NCBI GenBank assembly: GCA_038217425.1
Contig: JBBQPM010000294.1
Coordinates: 1-6,174 of the forward strand
Direction of reading: 5' to 3'
Length of the DNA: 6,174 nt
Origin: JAIEPT01 sp038217425
GTDB taxonomy: Bacteria > Planctomycetota > Planctomycetia > Gemmatales > Gemmataceae
Positions 1-5,493 of the stretch are shown in pieces. Within the stretch, counting starts at the first letter, position 1, and every line of letters begins with the position of its first letter. The notes beneath the pieces were generated by a model. The model ran no database searches. It had not been told where the DNA came from and saw only the letters and a list, made by a program, of their open reading frames with translations. Both the position numbers and the translations under genes were made by a program.

Positions 1-161
1 GCAAGAAGGACCTGCAGACGAAGCTCGACCAGGCGAAGGCCAAGCGCGAAACGGCGGCCACGAGACTCAACGAACTAAAAAGAGCGAGCCATGACCGTTG
101 GGAGAAAATCAAGGACGGGGTGGGAAACGCCTTCGACGACCTGAAGAAGGCGTTTGAATAA
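1..161 (+). CDS. C-terminal part of a small charged coiled-coil protein (5' end outside window)
   Basis: The reading frame is open from base 3 to the TAA at 159-161 and gives 52 residues. They are rich in Lys, Glu, Asp and Ala, spaced like a helical coiled coil (KKDLQTKLDQAKAKRE), and end in DGVGNAFDDLKKAFE. This ending resembles small bacterial coiled-coil proteins that finish in a WEDLK...AWDDLKKAF-type segment, including those annotated as sll1863-like stress-response proteins; that match is from memory. No membrane segment or catalytic motif is visible in this part. The next gene starts 88 bp downstream on the same strand. The real length and start are unknown because the gene enters from the left edge. 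It is confidently coding, but the function is only a family-level guess. Confidence 0.6.
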   Translation, partial: KKDLQTKLDQAKAKRETAATRLNELKRASHDRWEKIKDGVGNAFDDLKKAFE

Positions 162-249
162 TTGAGAAAGACGCGGATCGAAATCGTCGAAGCGTCGGTT
201 GGGCGAGTCGACGCTGACGTTTCGTGGTGGACCGAACGGAGGCGGAACC

Positions 250-789
250 ATGCGAATCACAATCCCAACCACAGGTTCACGAGGCGACGTCCAGCCCTAT
301 GTCGCGCTGGGCGTCGGCCTGCAAGCGCGTGGCCATCAGGTTTGCGTGGCTACGCATGCGGATTTCAAGGACGTCGTCCGTAGTCACGGTCTTACTTTTG
401 AGTCGTTGGAACTCGGCAGCCAACTCCTCCAGGCGACCGACACGGGCGACCGCATGCTACATGCCGGCGGAAACCCCTTCGCATTCATGAGTGAGTTCAC
501 ACGCTTGCGCCGGCCGTTGCTGCACGATTTGTTGCGAAATTGCAGGCGTGCCTGTCGAGGGGCTGACGTGATTCTCTCCACGAGTAGCGAGTTTCTTCTG
601 GCCGAATCGATTGCCGAGCGCGAGCATCTGCCTGTCAGCATCGGTCAGGAAGTAGGCCACTTTGTCGGTCGATGGTTGGCGAGGCCGATGTTGGTCGATC
701 TCGGCGAGAGGGTCGGCGGAGAGGCGGTTGACAGATGTCGTGGCCGACGGTTGGTTCATGTCTTGGCGAGTCATTTCGGCGTTTGGTAA
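250..789 (+). pseudogene. Truncated family-28-like glycosyltransferase, interrupted by the IS21-family element
   Basis: The ATG at 250 follows the purine-rich GGAGGCGGA and is preferred to a TTG at 199, because the protein then starts MRITIPTTGSRGDVQPYVAL. That is the classic N-terminus of UDP-sugar:sterol or macrolide-type glycosyltransferases (GT28/UGT-like), with a glycine-rich first loop (GSRGDVQP) and then GLQARGHQVCVATH. The N-terminal Rossmann half is recognisable to about residue 127 (ADVILSTSSEFLLAESIAER). The inverted repeat of the mobile element begins at base 633, and everything after EHLP is translated from transposon end sequence until a chance stop at 787-789. Intact relatives are about 400-450 residues and carry the sugar-nucleotide site in the C-terminal half, which is missing here. 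The remnant should be inactive. No continuation is visible beyond the right end of the element. Family assignment is good; the natural acceptor is unknown. Confidence 0.8.
633..668 (+). repeat. Left terminal inverted repeat of the IS21-family element
   Basis: Thirty-six bases starting TGTCAGCATCGGTCAGG are the exact reverse complement of 5137-5172. Identity stops on both sides (base 632 and base 669 do not match), which fixes the element end at 633. The repeat lies inside the glycosyltransferase frame and is translated there as SIGQEVGHFVG. Confidence 0.95.
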
Positions 790-820
790 TTTGAAGTTCC
801 GTTGTCATGAGATGAAAGCG

Positions 821-851
821 TCTCGGAGGGAGCAGCAACTCGCCTCCGAGA
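821..851 (+). promoter_or_regulatory. Hairpin in the left subterminal region, ahead of the first passenger gene
   Basis: TCTCGGAGG (821-829) is perfectly complementary to CCTCCGAGA (843-851). The inner GAG/CTC (830-832 and 839-841) can extend the stem with one bulged base. There is no T-run after it, so it is not a standard intrinsic terminator. It lies between the left end and the TTG start at 879, where insertion elements often carry structures that block read-through expression from outside; that role is inference. Confidence 0.45.
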
Positions 852-878
852 CTTGACCTTTGGGAGTACCAACCTCCC

Positions 879-1520
879 TTGGGCTCTCGTCAATATTGCG
901 TTCATTGCAAACTGCCGCAAGGGGTCGTTGCTGCTTCGCCGGCTGCACCGACGTCCGATCGCGGACGTCGGTGTTTGCTGAAGGGGTGCGGGCGTCTGTA
1001 TCGGCCGTCGCATCCGCAGAGTCGGTATTGCAGCGAAGAGTGTCGCCGGGAGGCTCGTCGTTGGCGACGGTGGCGGGCCAGTCGGACTTGGCGGGCGAGT
1101 GCTTTGGGGAAGGAGCGCCGGCAGGAGCAGAGCCGGCGGTATCGACGGCGGATTCCGTTGGTCGTCGTAGACGCTGAGCCGATGGTCGATTCTGAGCCGC
1201 TGGAGGTGTCGGCCAACGAGCTGGCGCCGCCAATGTCGGCGTCACCGGCGTTGACTGCCGCGGGGGACGTCAACGGGTGCGAGGGCCAGCGCGCAGCGAC
1301 AATTCCGGACGATTTCCAGGTCCGCATCTGCGATCGGCCGGGGTGTTACGAGCGGTTCGCGGTGAACGCGGAATGGTCGGCGCGGCGGTTCTGTAGTTCC
1401 TTGTGTCGTCGAGCGTTGCGGCGGGTGCTGGATCGGGAGGCACGCTATCGGCGTCGTCGGCGGGCGGGTTTTCGGCCGCGCCGGCGGAAGGCTCGTTCGC
1501 CGCCGCAGTCATGTTTGTGA
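879..1520 (+). CDS. Arg-rich protein with two Cys4 zinc-binding modules (passenger gene of the IS21 element)
   Basis: This 213-residue protein has no named family that I recognise. It holds two similar cysteine modules. The first is C32-x4-C37-x13-C51-x3-C55 (RYCSEEC), followed by the basic helix RREARRWRRWRA. The second is C151-x4-C156-x15-C172-x3-C176 (RFCSSLC), followed by RRALRRVLDREARYRRRRR. An extra C7-x2-C10 pair sits at the N-terminus. The pattern looks like treble-clef or zinc-ribbon fingers with basic helices, suggesting nucleic-acid binding (inference). Residues about 95-145 form an acidic, Ala/Pro-rich linker. The TTG at 879 is the only ordinary start codon in the open frame after the TGA at 813; GGGAG at 862-866 is a distant possible ribosome binding site, so the start is uncertain. 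The gene lies inside the element, on the transposase strand, 135 bp before the ParB-like gene. Its G-ending codons match the ParB-like gene rather than istA/istB. Confidence 0.65.
   Translation: MGSRQYCVHCKLPQGVVAASPAAPTSDRGRRCLLKGCGRLYRPSHPQSRYCSEECRREARRWRRWRASRTWRASALGKERRQEQSRRYRRRIPLVVVDAEPMVDSEPLEVSANELAPPMSASPALTAAGDVNGCEGQRAATIPDDFQVRICDRPGCYERFAVNAEWSARRFCSSLCRRALRRVLDREARYRRRRRAGFRPRRRKARSPPQSCL
946..973 (+). other. Perfect 12-bp stem, 4-nt loop hairpin inside the Cys-rich gene
   Basis: CACCGACGTCCG (946-957) and CGGACGTCGGTG (962-973) are exact reverse complements around the loop ATCG. The hairpin falls within the first 32 codons of the Cys-rich gene, between the N-terminal CxxC and the first Cys4 module. 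It has no T-run. It could affect translation or mRNA stability, or be a palindromic protein-binding site for the neighbouring ParB-like protein; neither is shown by the sequence. Confidence 0.6.
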
Positions 1521-1590
1521 CGTCTTCAGCGATTGCGATGCGTTTCCTGGCTGTCTACGATTCCACGACCCAACCCGGAGAAGGCAACGG

Positions 1591-1614
1591 GCGGGTCCGG
1601 TTTTCCGGCCCCCC
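1591..1614 (+). promoter_or_regulatory. GC-rich hairpin between the Cys-rich and ParB-like genes
   Basis: The segment 1591-1600 pairs with 1605-1614 around a TTTT loop, with a perfect inner CCGG/CCGG and two mismatches further out. It sits in the gap before the ParB-like ribosome binding site. The run of six C on its right arm (1609-1614) could alternatively pair with the G-rich ribosome binding site at 1641-1650, giving a possible translational switch. This is weak evidence based on complementarity only. Confidence 0.3.
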
Positions 1615-1640
1615 GTTCCTTCCCGATGGGTGGGGGTCAC

Positions 1641-1650
1641 GGAGAGGGGG
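1641..1650 (+). promoter_or_regulatory. Ribosome binding site that decides the ParB-like start
   Basis: GGAGAGGGGG ends five bases before the GTG at 1656. The alternatives at TTG 1533 and ATG 1626 have no such sequence in front of them, so GTG 1656 is preferred. ATG 1689 (after GAGGCGAGG) remains possible. Confidence 0.55.
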
Positions 1651-1655
1651 ACGCG

Positions 1656-2615
1656 GTGCGCGCGTGGGAGCAAGCCGAGGCGAGGCCGATGCCGATCGAG
1701 GCGTTGGGCGGGCGTTATCGGCGTTACCGGCTGGCCGATGTGGTGGCGGAGGAGGCGATGGCGCGGTCGCTGCGTCAGTACGGGCAGTTGTCGCCGGTGA
1801 CGGCGTGTTGGCGGGACGGTCGGGCGGAGTTGCTCGACGGATTCAAGCGGCACGCGGCGGCGGGCCGGGTGTCGTGGCCGACGTTGAGCGTGCGTGTGCT
1901 GGAGGTGGACGAGCGTGCTGCCAAGGCGGCGATCGTGGGGCTCAACGGAGTGGGTCAACGCGCCAACGAACTGGAGGAAGCCTGGATCGTGCAGGCGCTG
2001 GTGCGTGAGGACGGGCTGTCGCAAGTGGAGGCGGCGGCGCTCTTGGACAAGCACAAGAGCTGGGTGTGCCGACGGCTGGCTTTGCTCGAGCGGTTGTGCG
2101 GCGAGGCTCAAGCGGAGCTGCGTCTGGGACTGTTGTCTCCGGGACTGGCGCGACAGTTGACGCGGTTGCCCACGGGCAACCAGGCGGCGGTGTTGACGAC
2201 GGCGCGCCGTGACTCGTTGACGATGGCGGAGGTGCAAGGCGTCGTGGATCTGTTGCGGGGCGCGACGCCGGAGCAGGAGACGCTGCTGTTGCGCGAACCA
2301 CGCGTCGCCTTGATGCAAGCGGAAGGCGTGCCGCCGCCGGCGCGTGATCCGCGTCTGAGTCCGGCAGGCAATCGGCTGGCCCGGCTTCTCCGTTTGTTGC
2401 TCGACCTGCTCAGCCGGCTGGAGAACGGGCAGCGTCATCCGGGGCTGGCCGAGTTGAAGCGAGACGATCGCCGACTGCTGGCGCCGCGCTTCGCGCGCCT
2501 GGCCAAAGCGGCCCGCGGCGTTGCCGATCTGGTAGATGATCTCTGGTCGGCCGAATTCTCCCCAGAAGAACTCCGAGATGAACTTCGCAGCGAACTCCGG
2601 GACGCCTCGTCATGA
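1656..2615 (+). CDS. ParB-like DNA-binding protein carried by the IS21 element
   Basis: The product is 319 residues from GTG 1656. Residues about 12-85 match the ParB/KorB N-terminal domain: ALGGRYRRYRL, then MARSLRQYGQLSPVTAC, then ELLDGFKRHAAA in the place of the canonical GERRxRA nucleotide-binding motif, then LSVRVLEV. Residues about 118-147 form a KorB-type helix-turn-helix (GLSQVEAAALLDKHKSWV, then CRRLALLERL). The remaining 170 residues are Leu/Arg-rich and helical, with no recognised domain. ParB proteins bind DNA sites, and many bind and hydrolyse CTP to spread along DNA; the altered motif here leaves CTP use uncertain. The gene's TGA overlaps the ATG of istA by four bases (ATGA), implying translational coupling and joint expression with the transposase. 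A targeting, regulatory or immunity role in transposition is plausible but unproven. It is unlikely to be a chromosome partition gene, since no parA is present. Confidence 0.8.
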   Translation: MRAWEQAEARPMPIEALGGRYRRYRLADVVAEEAMARSLRQYGQLSPVTACWRDGRAELLDGFKRHAAAGRVSWPTLSVRVLEVDERAAKAAIVGLNGVGQRANELEEAWIVQALVREDGLSQVEAAALLDKHKSWVCRRLALLERLCGEAQAELRLGLLSPGLARQLTRLPTGNQAAVLTTARRDSLTMAEVQGVVDLLRGATPEQETLLLREPRVALMQAEGVPPPARDPRLSPAGNRLARLLRLLLDLLSRLENGQRHPGLAELKRDDRRLLAPRFARLAKAARGVADLVDDLWSAEFSPEELRDELRSELRDASS

Positions 2616-4285
2616 ATGAAGAAACACGCAACGAGATCGTCCACCGGCGCCAGGCTGGAACGTCGATGCGACGCATCGCCAAGGATCTCGGTCTGGCGCG
2701 AGACACGGTGCAGAGCGTGATTCGCCGCTGGCAGGCCGAACGTGACGGCGCCGAATCCTCGACGCCGGCGCCCGTGGCGGCGCGGCGGCCGAGTCTGGTC
2801 GATCCGTACAACGACACGATCCGCCAGTTCCTCGAGCGTTACCCTGATATCACCATCGCGCGCGTCTTCGAGGAACTGCGTGGCCGCGGCTTCGCGGGCG
2901 GAATCAGCATCGTCCGCGAACGCGTGCTCGAACTTCGGCCCCAGCCGCTCAAGGAGCCGGTCCAGCGTTTCGAGACGCCGCCGGGGGCGCAGGCTCAGAT
3001 GGACTACAGCAGCTACGACATCGACTTCACCGGCGAAGGCCGACGCCGCGTCCATCTCTTCAGCTACGTTCTCGGTTACTCGCGACGCCAGTATCTCCGC
3101 TTCGTCGAATCGCAAGATCTGCCGACGACCCTGCGCGAACATCAGCGTGCCTTCGCGCACCTCGGCGGCGTCGCCGCCACTTGCCTGTACGACAACATGA
3201 AAGTCGTCGTCCTCCGTCACGGCGACGAGGGGCCGATCTACAATCCGAAGTTCCTCGCCTTCGCCACCCACTACGGCTTCCAACCATGGGCCTGCCGCGT
3301 TCGCCGTGGACAAACGAAGGGCAAGGTCGAACGGCCGTTCCACTACGCCGAAACCAATCTCCTCAACGGCCGCACCTTTCGCACGCTCGAACATCTCAAC
3401 GAGGTGACCGCCTGGTGGCTGGCCGAGGTCGCCGACGTGCGCATCCACCGCGAGACCAAAGAGCGGCCCGTGGACCGCCACGCCGCGGAACGTCCGCATC
3501 TGATCGCGTTACCGACTGTTCCTTATGACGTCGCCGTCGTCGAGTACCGCGTCGTCAACGTCGAAGGCTTCATCGCGTATCAGCAAAACTTCTACTCGGT
3601 CCCCTGGCGCCACATCGGCCAGGCGCTTCCGGTCCGCATCACCGAGAGTGAACTGATCGTCTACGGCCCGAAGATCGACGAGGTCGCCCGCCACCGCCTC
3701 TGGCCGCGAGGCACGTCCGGACAACGCTCGGAGCAGAAGGAGCATCGCCCGCACGCCGATGCCCGCCAGCACGAATCGCACCTGCGCGAACGCTTCGCCG
3801 ACCTCGGCCCGGTCGCCGAGCGCTTCCTTGATGGCCTCTTGCGCGAGCAGCGCCAGGGCAAGAATCAGGCCGTCAAAGTGCTGTCGCTTCTGGCCACCTA
3901 CGCCCGCAAAGATCTGCTCGCCGCCCTGGAGCGGGCCGTCCGCTTCGGCGCCCATTCGCTCAATGCCGTCGAACGCATCCTCGCCGCCCAGGCCCGGCCG
4001 AAAACCGTCTTCGACGCGCTCGCCGAACACGAACGCCGCCATCTGCCCGCGCACCTCAGTGACAACCCTGTGTCACAACGACCCACCGCCGACTACCGTT
4101 ATCTCGTGGAAGGACCGATCGACCATGGCCCGCCGAAGCAAGTCAAAACCGAATCCGACTCCGAACCCGTCCCCGCAACCGCCCACCACGTTGCCGACGC
4201 CGATCCCGACGCCGATCCCGACACCGATCCCGACGCCAGCGGTGACATCATCGACGGCGCCGGCGGCGTCGATCGACCTGCGTGA
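2612..4285 (+). CDS. istA: IS21-family transposase IstA (DDE type)
   Basis: This 557-residue protein catalyses the strand cutting and joining of IS21-type transposition. An N-terminal helix-turn-helix (residues about 6-42, RIAKDLGLARDTVQSVIRRW) would bind the element ends. The rve/RNase H-like catalytic core shows the acidic triad D131 (AQMDYSSYD), D194 (CLYDNMK) and E240 (KGKVERPFHY). The segment around residues 315-345 (NFYSVPWRHIGQALPVRITES) matches the usual IstA C-terminal beta domain. It is longer than many IstA proteins because of an acidic tail rich in Asp-Pro repeats (ADADPDADPDTDPD). The ATG at 2612 overlaps the ParB-like stop, and a second ATG follows at 2616. There is little ribosome binding sequence of its own, which fits coupled translation. 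The last 53 codons overlap istB in another frame. The gene looks intact. Confidence 0.95.
   Translation: MNEETRNEIVHRRQAGTSMRRIAKDLGLARDTVQSVIRRWQAERDGAESSTPAPVAARRPSLVDPYNDTIRQFLERYPDITIARVFEELRGRGFAGGISIVRERVLELRPQPLKEPVQRFETPPGAQAQMDYSSYDIDFTGEGRRRVHLFSYVLGYSRRQYLRFVESQDLPTTLREHQRAFAHLGGVAATCLYDNMKVVVLRHGDEGPIYNPKFLAFATHYGFQPWACRVRRGQTKGKVERPFHYAETNLLNGRTFRTLEHLNEVTAWWLAEVADVRIHRETKERPVDRHAAERPHLIALPTVPYDVAVVEYRVVNVEGFIAYQQNFYSVPWRHIGQALPVRITESELIVYGPKIDEVARHRLWPRGTSGQRSEQKEHRPHADARQHESHLRERFADLGPVAERFLDGLLREQRQGKNQAVKVLSLLATYARKDLLAALERAVRFGAHSLNAVERILAAQARPKTVFDALAEHERRHLPAHLSDNPVSQRPTADYRYLVEGPIDHGPPKQVKTESDSEPVPATAHHVADADPDADPDTDPDASGDIIDGAGGVDRPA
4108..4114 (+). promoter_or_regulatory. 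Ribosome binding site for istB inside istA
   Basis: GGAAGGA lies ten bases before ATG 4125. It supports a start well inside istA rather than the in-frame ATG at 4323, which would cut into the conserved IstB N-terminal region (ERILADFATLRVP). Confidence 0.6.
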
Positions 4286-5051
4286 ACGCATCCTCGCCGA
4301 CTTCGCAACGCTCAGGGTCCCCATGCGCGCCGAGCAACTCGACGCCGCCCTGGCCCACGCCGTCCGCGAGGGGTTGTCGCACCAGCAATTCTTGCACCTG
4401 CTCCTGGCCGGCCAGGCCGACCTCCGCCGCGAACGACGCATCGAACGCCGAATCAACGACGCCCGCTTCCGCGATCTCAAACCGCTCAGCGCCTTCGACT
4501 GGGAATTCAACCGAGACGCCATCGACCGCGTCCAGATCGAGGAACTCGCCACCGCCGCCTTCCTCGGCCGACGCGACAACCTCGTCCTCGTCGGCCAAAG
4601 CGGCGTCGGAAAATCGTTCTTGATCCAGGCCATCGGCCAGGCCGCTTGCGCCCACGGCTACTCCGTCTTCTACACCTCCAGCGCCCGCCTGCTCGAAGAC
4701 CTGACCGCCTCGCTCGCCGACCAGACGCTTCCCAAACGCGTCCGCCACTACGCTCGCTTCGACCTGCTCATCATCGACGAGTTCGGCTTCGACCACATCG
4801 AACGCAAACTGTCCCCTCAAGCCGCCAATCTCTTCTTCAAAATCATCGACGCCCGCAGCCGCCAACGCTCCACCGCCCTGGCCACTAACATCGACTTCGA
4901 CGCCTGGTCCGACTACCTCGGCGATCCCCCCTTGGCCACTGCCTTCCTGGACCGTATCGTCGACGGAGCGATCATCCTGAAAATCAACGGCAAATCTTAC
5001 CGCGTCCACAGGACCAACTCCCCCTCCTCAACACCAACCTCGAAACGCTAA
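4125..5051 (+). CDS. istB: IS21-family helper ATPase IstB
   Basis: This 308-residue AAA+ ATPase assembles on target DNA and stimulates IstA. Walker A is GQSGVGKS (residues 157-164) and Walker B is LLIIDEFGF with D218/E219. A sensor-like ATNIDF and the family signature WSDYLGDPPLATAFLDRIVDGA (read as WSDYLGDPP then LATAFLDRIVDG) follow, with a likely arginine finger in DRI. Typical IstB proteins are about 250 residues with Walker A near residue 105-110. The extra roughly 50 residues here are a Lys then Pro/Thr-rich tail (PTPIPTPIPTPIPTPA) before the conserved core begins near SIDLRERIL. Those residues are encoded in the overlap with istA, over a 12-bp tandem repeat. The start at 4125 is chosen for its GGAAGGA site. 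The end (TAA at 5049-5051) is 85 bp before the right terminal repeat. The gene looks intact. Confidence 0.93.
   Translation: MARRSKSKPNPTPNPSPQPPTTLPTPIPTPIPTPIPTPAVTSSTAPAASIDLRERILADFATLRVPMRAEQLDAALAHAVREGLSHQQFLHLLLAGQADLRRERRIERRINDARFRDLKPLSAFDWEFNRDAIDRVQIEELATAAFLGRRDNLVLVGQSGVGKSFLIQAIGQAACAHGYSVFYTSSARLLEDLTASLADQTLPKRVRHYARFDLLIIDEFGFDHIERKLSPQAANLFFKIIDARSRQRSTALATNIDFDAWSDYLGDPPLATAFLDRIVDGAIILKINGKSYRVHRTNSPSSTPTSKR
4194..4237 (+). repeat. 12-bp tandem repeat in the istA/istB overlap, read in two frames
   Basis: The unit CCGACGCCGATC occurs at 4194-4205 and 4206-4217, with one mismatch at 4218-4229, and eight bases of a fourth unit follow to 4237. Because the unit is a multiple of three, it keeps both frames open: it encodes DADP/DTDP in IstA and PTPI in IstB. 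A degenerate Pro-coding stretch (PNPTPNPSP) just upstream suggests an older expansion. Confidence 0.9.
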
Positions 5052-5136
5052 TCGAGCCGCGTCCCGACGGACATTTCACGACCTCTCTGGTTGCAAAACC
5101 CTTTCGCTGGGCAAACGCACCGGCTACTCTCGCAAG

Positions 5137-5172
5137 CCGACAAAGTGGCCTACTTCCTGACCGATGCTGACA
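5137..5172 (-). repeat. Right terminal inverted repeat of the IS21-family element
   Basis: These bases are the exact reverse complement of 633-668 and end in CCGATGCTGACA. Matching stops at 5136 on the inside and 5173 on the outside. Confidence 0.95.
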
Positions 5173-5238
5173 TCTCCGCTCTGGTAGAGCCAAGGGGCGC
5201 CGGTCATGTTAAGGATCACTTCTTACAAGGCGATTCAT

Positions 5239-5367
5239 CGCGCCACCAGTTTCAATCCGAGGACCTCCGCCAATCGTTCGGCGGTTGCCAATCTCAGGTC
5301 GCGATGTCCTCAAGGAACTGGCGCAGTACGATCTCGGAGACCATTTGCTTCTTTCGCCAGGCGGGCG
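5239..5367 (+). repeat. Long direct repeat, copy 1 (129 bp visible)
   Basis: This segment is identical to 6046-6174 at an offset of 807 bp, and the second copy is cut by the window end, so the full repeat may be longer. Similarity continues leftward past a two-base length difference to TTCTTACAAG (5220-5229 and 6025-6034). The repeat corresponds to the main part of the decayed XRE gene. Confidence 0.95.
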
Positions 5368-5440
5368 GCCGACTTGCCGCATTTGGCGATGGCCTCGCGG
5401 AGCGGTTCGCTCAGGACCGGGGAATCGGGCGCCGCTTCCG

Positions 5441-5467
5441 AAAAAGGTTCGCGTCACCTTTTTTGTC
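5441..5467 (+). repeat. REP-like palindromic element, copy 1
   Basis: AAAAAGGT (5441-5448) and ACCTTTTT (5456-5463) are complementary around a 7-base loop TCGCGTC, followed by TTGTC-type sequence. A close relative lies on the opposite strand at 5992-6016. Such short A/T-tailed palindromes resemble REP sequences moved by RAYT transposases; that class is inferred. It overlaps the presumed 5' end of the decayed XRE gene and lies just beyond the 3' end of the SUKH-like gene, where it could also act as a terminator. Confidence 0.5.
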
Positions 5468-5493
5468 GCTATTTGATTGGAGGCACCGCAACC

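Larger units (their letters stand above)
633..5172 (+). mobile_element. IS21-family insertion element (4,540 bp) with two passenger genes
   Basis: A perfect 36-bp inverted repeat marks the ends, which begin TGTCAG and end CTGACA as in the IS21 family (TG...CA). Between them lie four same-strand genes: a Cys-rich putative zinc-binding protein, a ParB-like protein, istA and istB. IS21 elements encode a DDE transposase (IstA) and an AAA+ helper ATPase (IstB) and are usually about 2-2.5 kb, so this one is nearly twice the usual size. The left subterminal 246 bp (633-878) hold no convincing gene, only the tail of the interrupted glycosyltransferase frame and a hairpin at 821-851. The right subterminal region (5052-5136) is also non-coding. 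The flanks TCTGCC (left) and TCTCCG (right) are not an exact target-site duplication, and the interrupted gene does not resume on the right. All four element frames are open, so the element may be functional. Confidence 0.9.
5235..5472 (-). pseudogene. Decayed XRE/Cro-type helix-turn-helix regulator, copy 1
   Basis: On the minus strand one frame reads PLREAIAKCGKSAARLAKEAN, a second reads VSEIVLRQFLE, and the first resumes as HRDLRLATAERLAEVLGLKL then VAR and TGA at 5237-5235. Joined, these make the helix-turn-helix of a small XRE-family repressor-like protein. One extra base near 5339-5345 and one missing base near 5304-5311 break the frame, and a stop lies between them. Upstream, SEAAPDSPVLSEP continues the good frame, but a TGA precedes it. 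A further indel in the T-run near 5441-5447 could link it to IATKKVTRT at 5472, where the start would be ATA, so the beginning is uncertain. It lies 21 bp after the SUKH-like gene on the same strand. Nearest functional relatives are small DNA-binding regulators; this copy should be dead. Confidence 0.7.

Noticed and set aside
191..215. Inverted repeat AGCGTCG/CGACGCT after the coiled-coil gene as a terminator
   Set aside because: The stem is seven bases with an 11-base loop and no T-run. It is too weak to call.
728..756. TTGACA at 728-733 as a -35 promoter box for the passenger genes
   Set aside because: The matching -10 position (TTGGTT at 751-756) is far from consensus, and other spacings are no better, so a promoter is not supported.
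1403..2008. Plus-strand Gly/Ala/Arg-rich frame overlapping the Cys-rich and ParB-like genes
   Set aside because: The low-complexity composition is typical of a shifted frame in GC-rich DNA, and both overlapping genes have clear domain evidence.
3759..4124. Upstream extension of the istB frame
   Set aside because: The frame is open far upstream, but that region is fully used by istA. The composition is that of a shifted Arg/Ser/Pro frame, and the ribosome binding site favours the start at 4125.
4073..4633. Minus-strand frames with repeated Gly-Val-Gly-Ile residues
   Set aside because: They are the antisense reading of the tandem repeat and of istB. They lack a start signal and family features.
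627..5178. Target-site duplication TCTGCC / TCTCCG
   Set aside because: Only the first three bases and one later base agree by position, so it cannot be claimed as a duplication.
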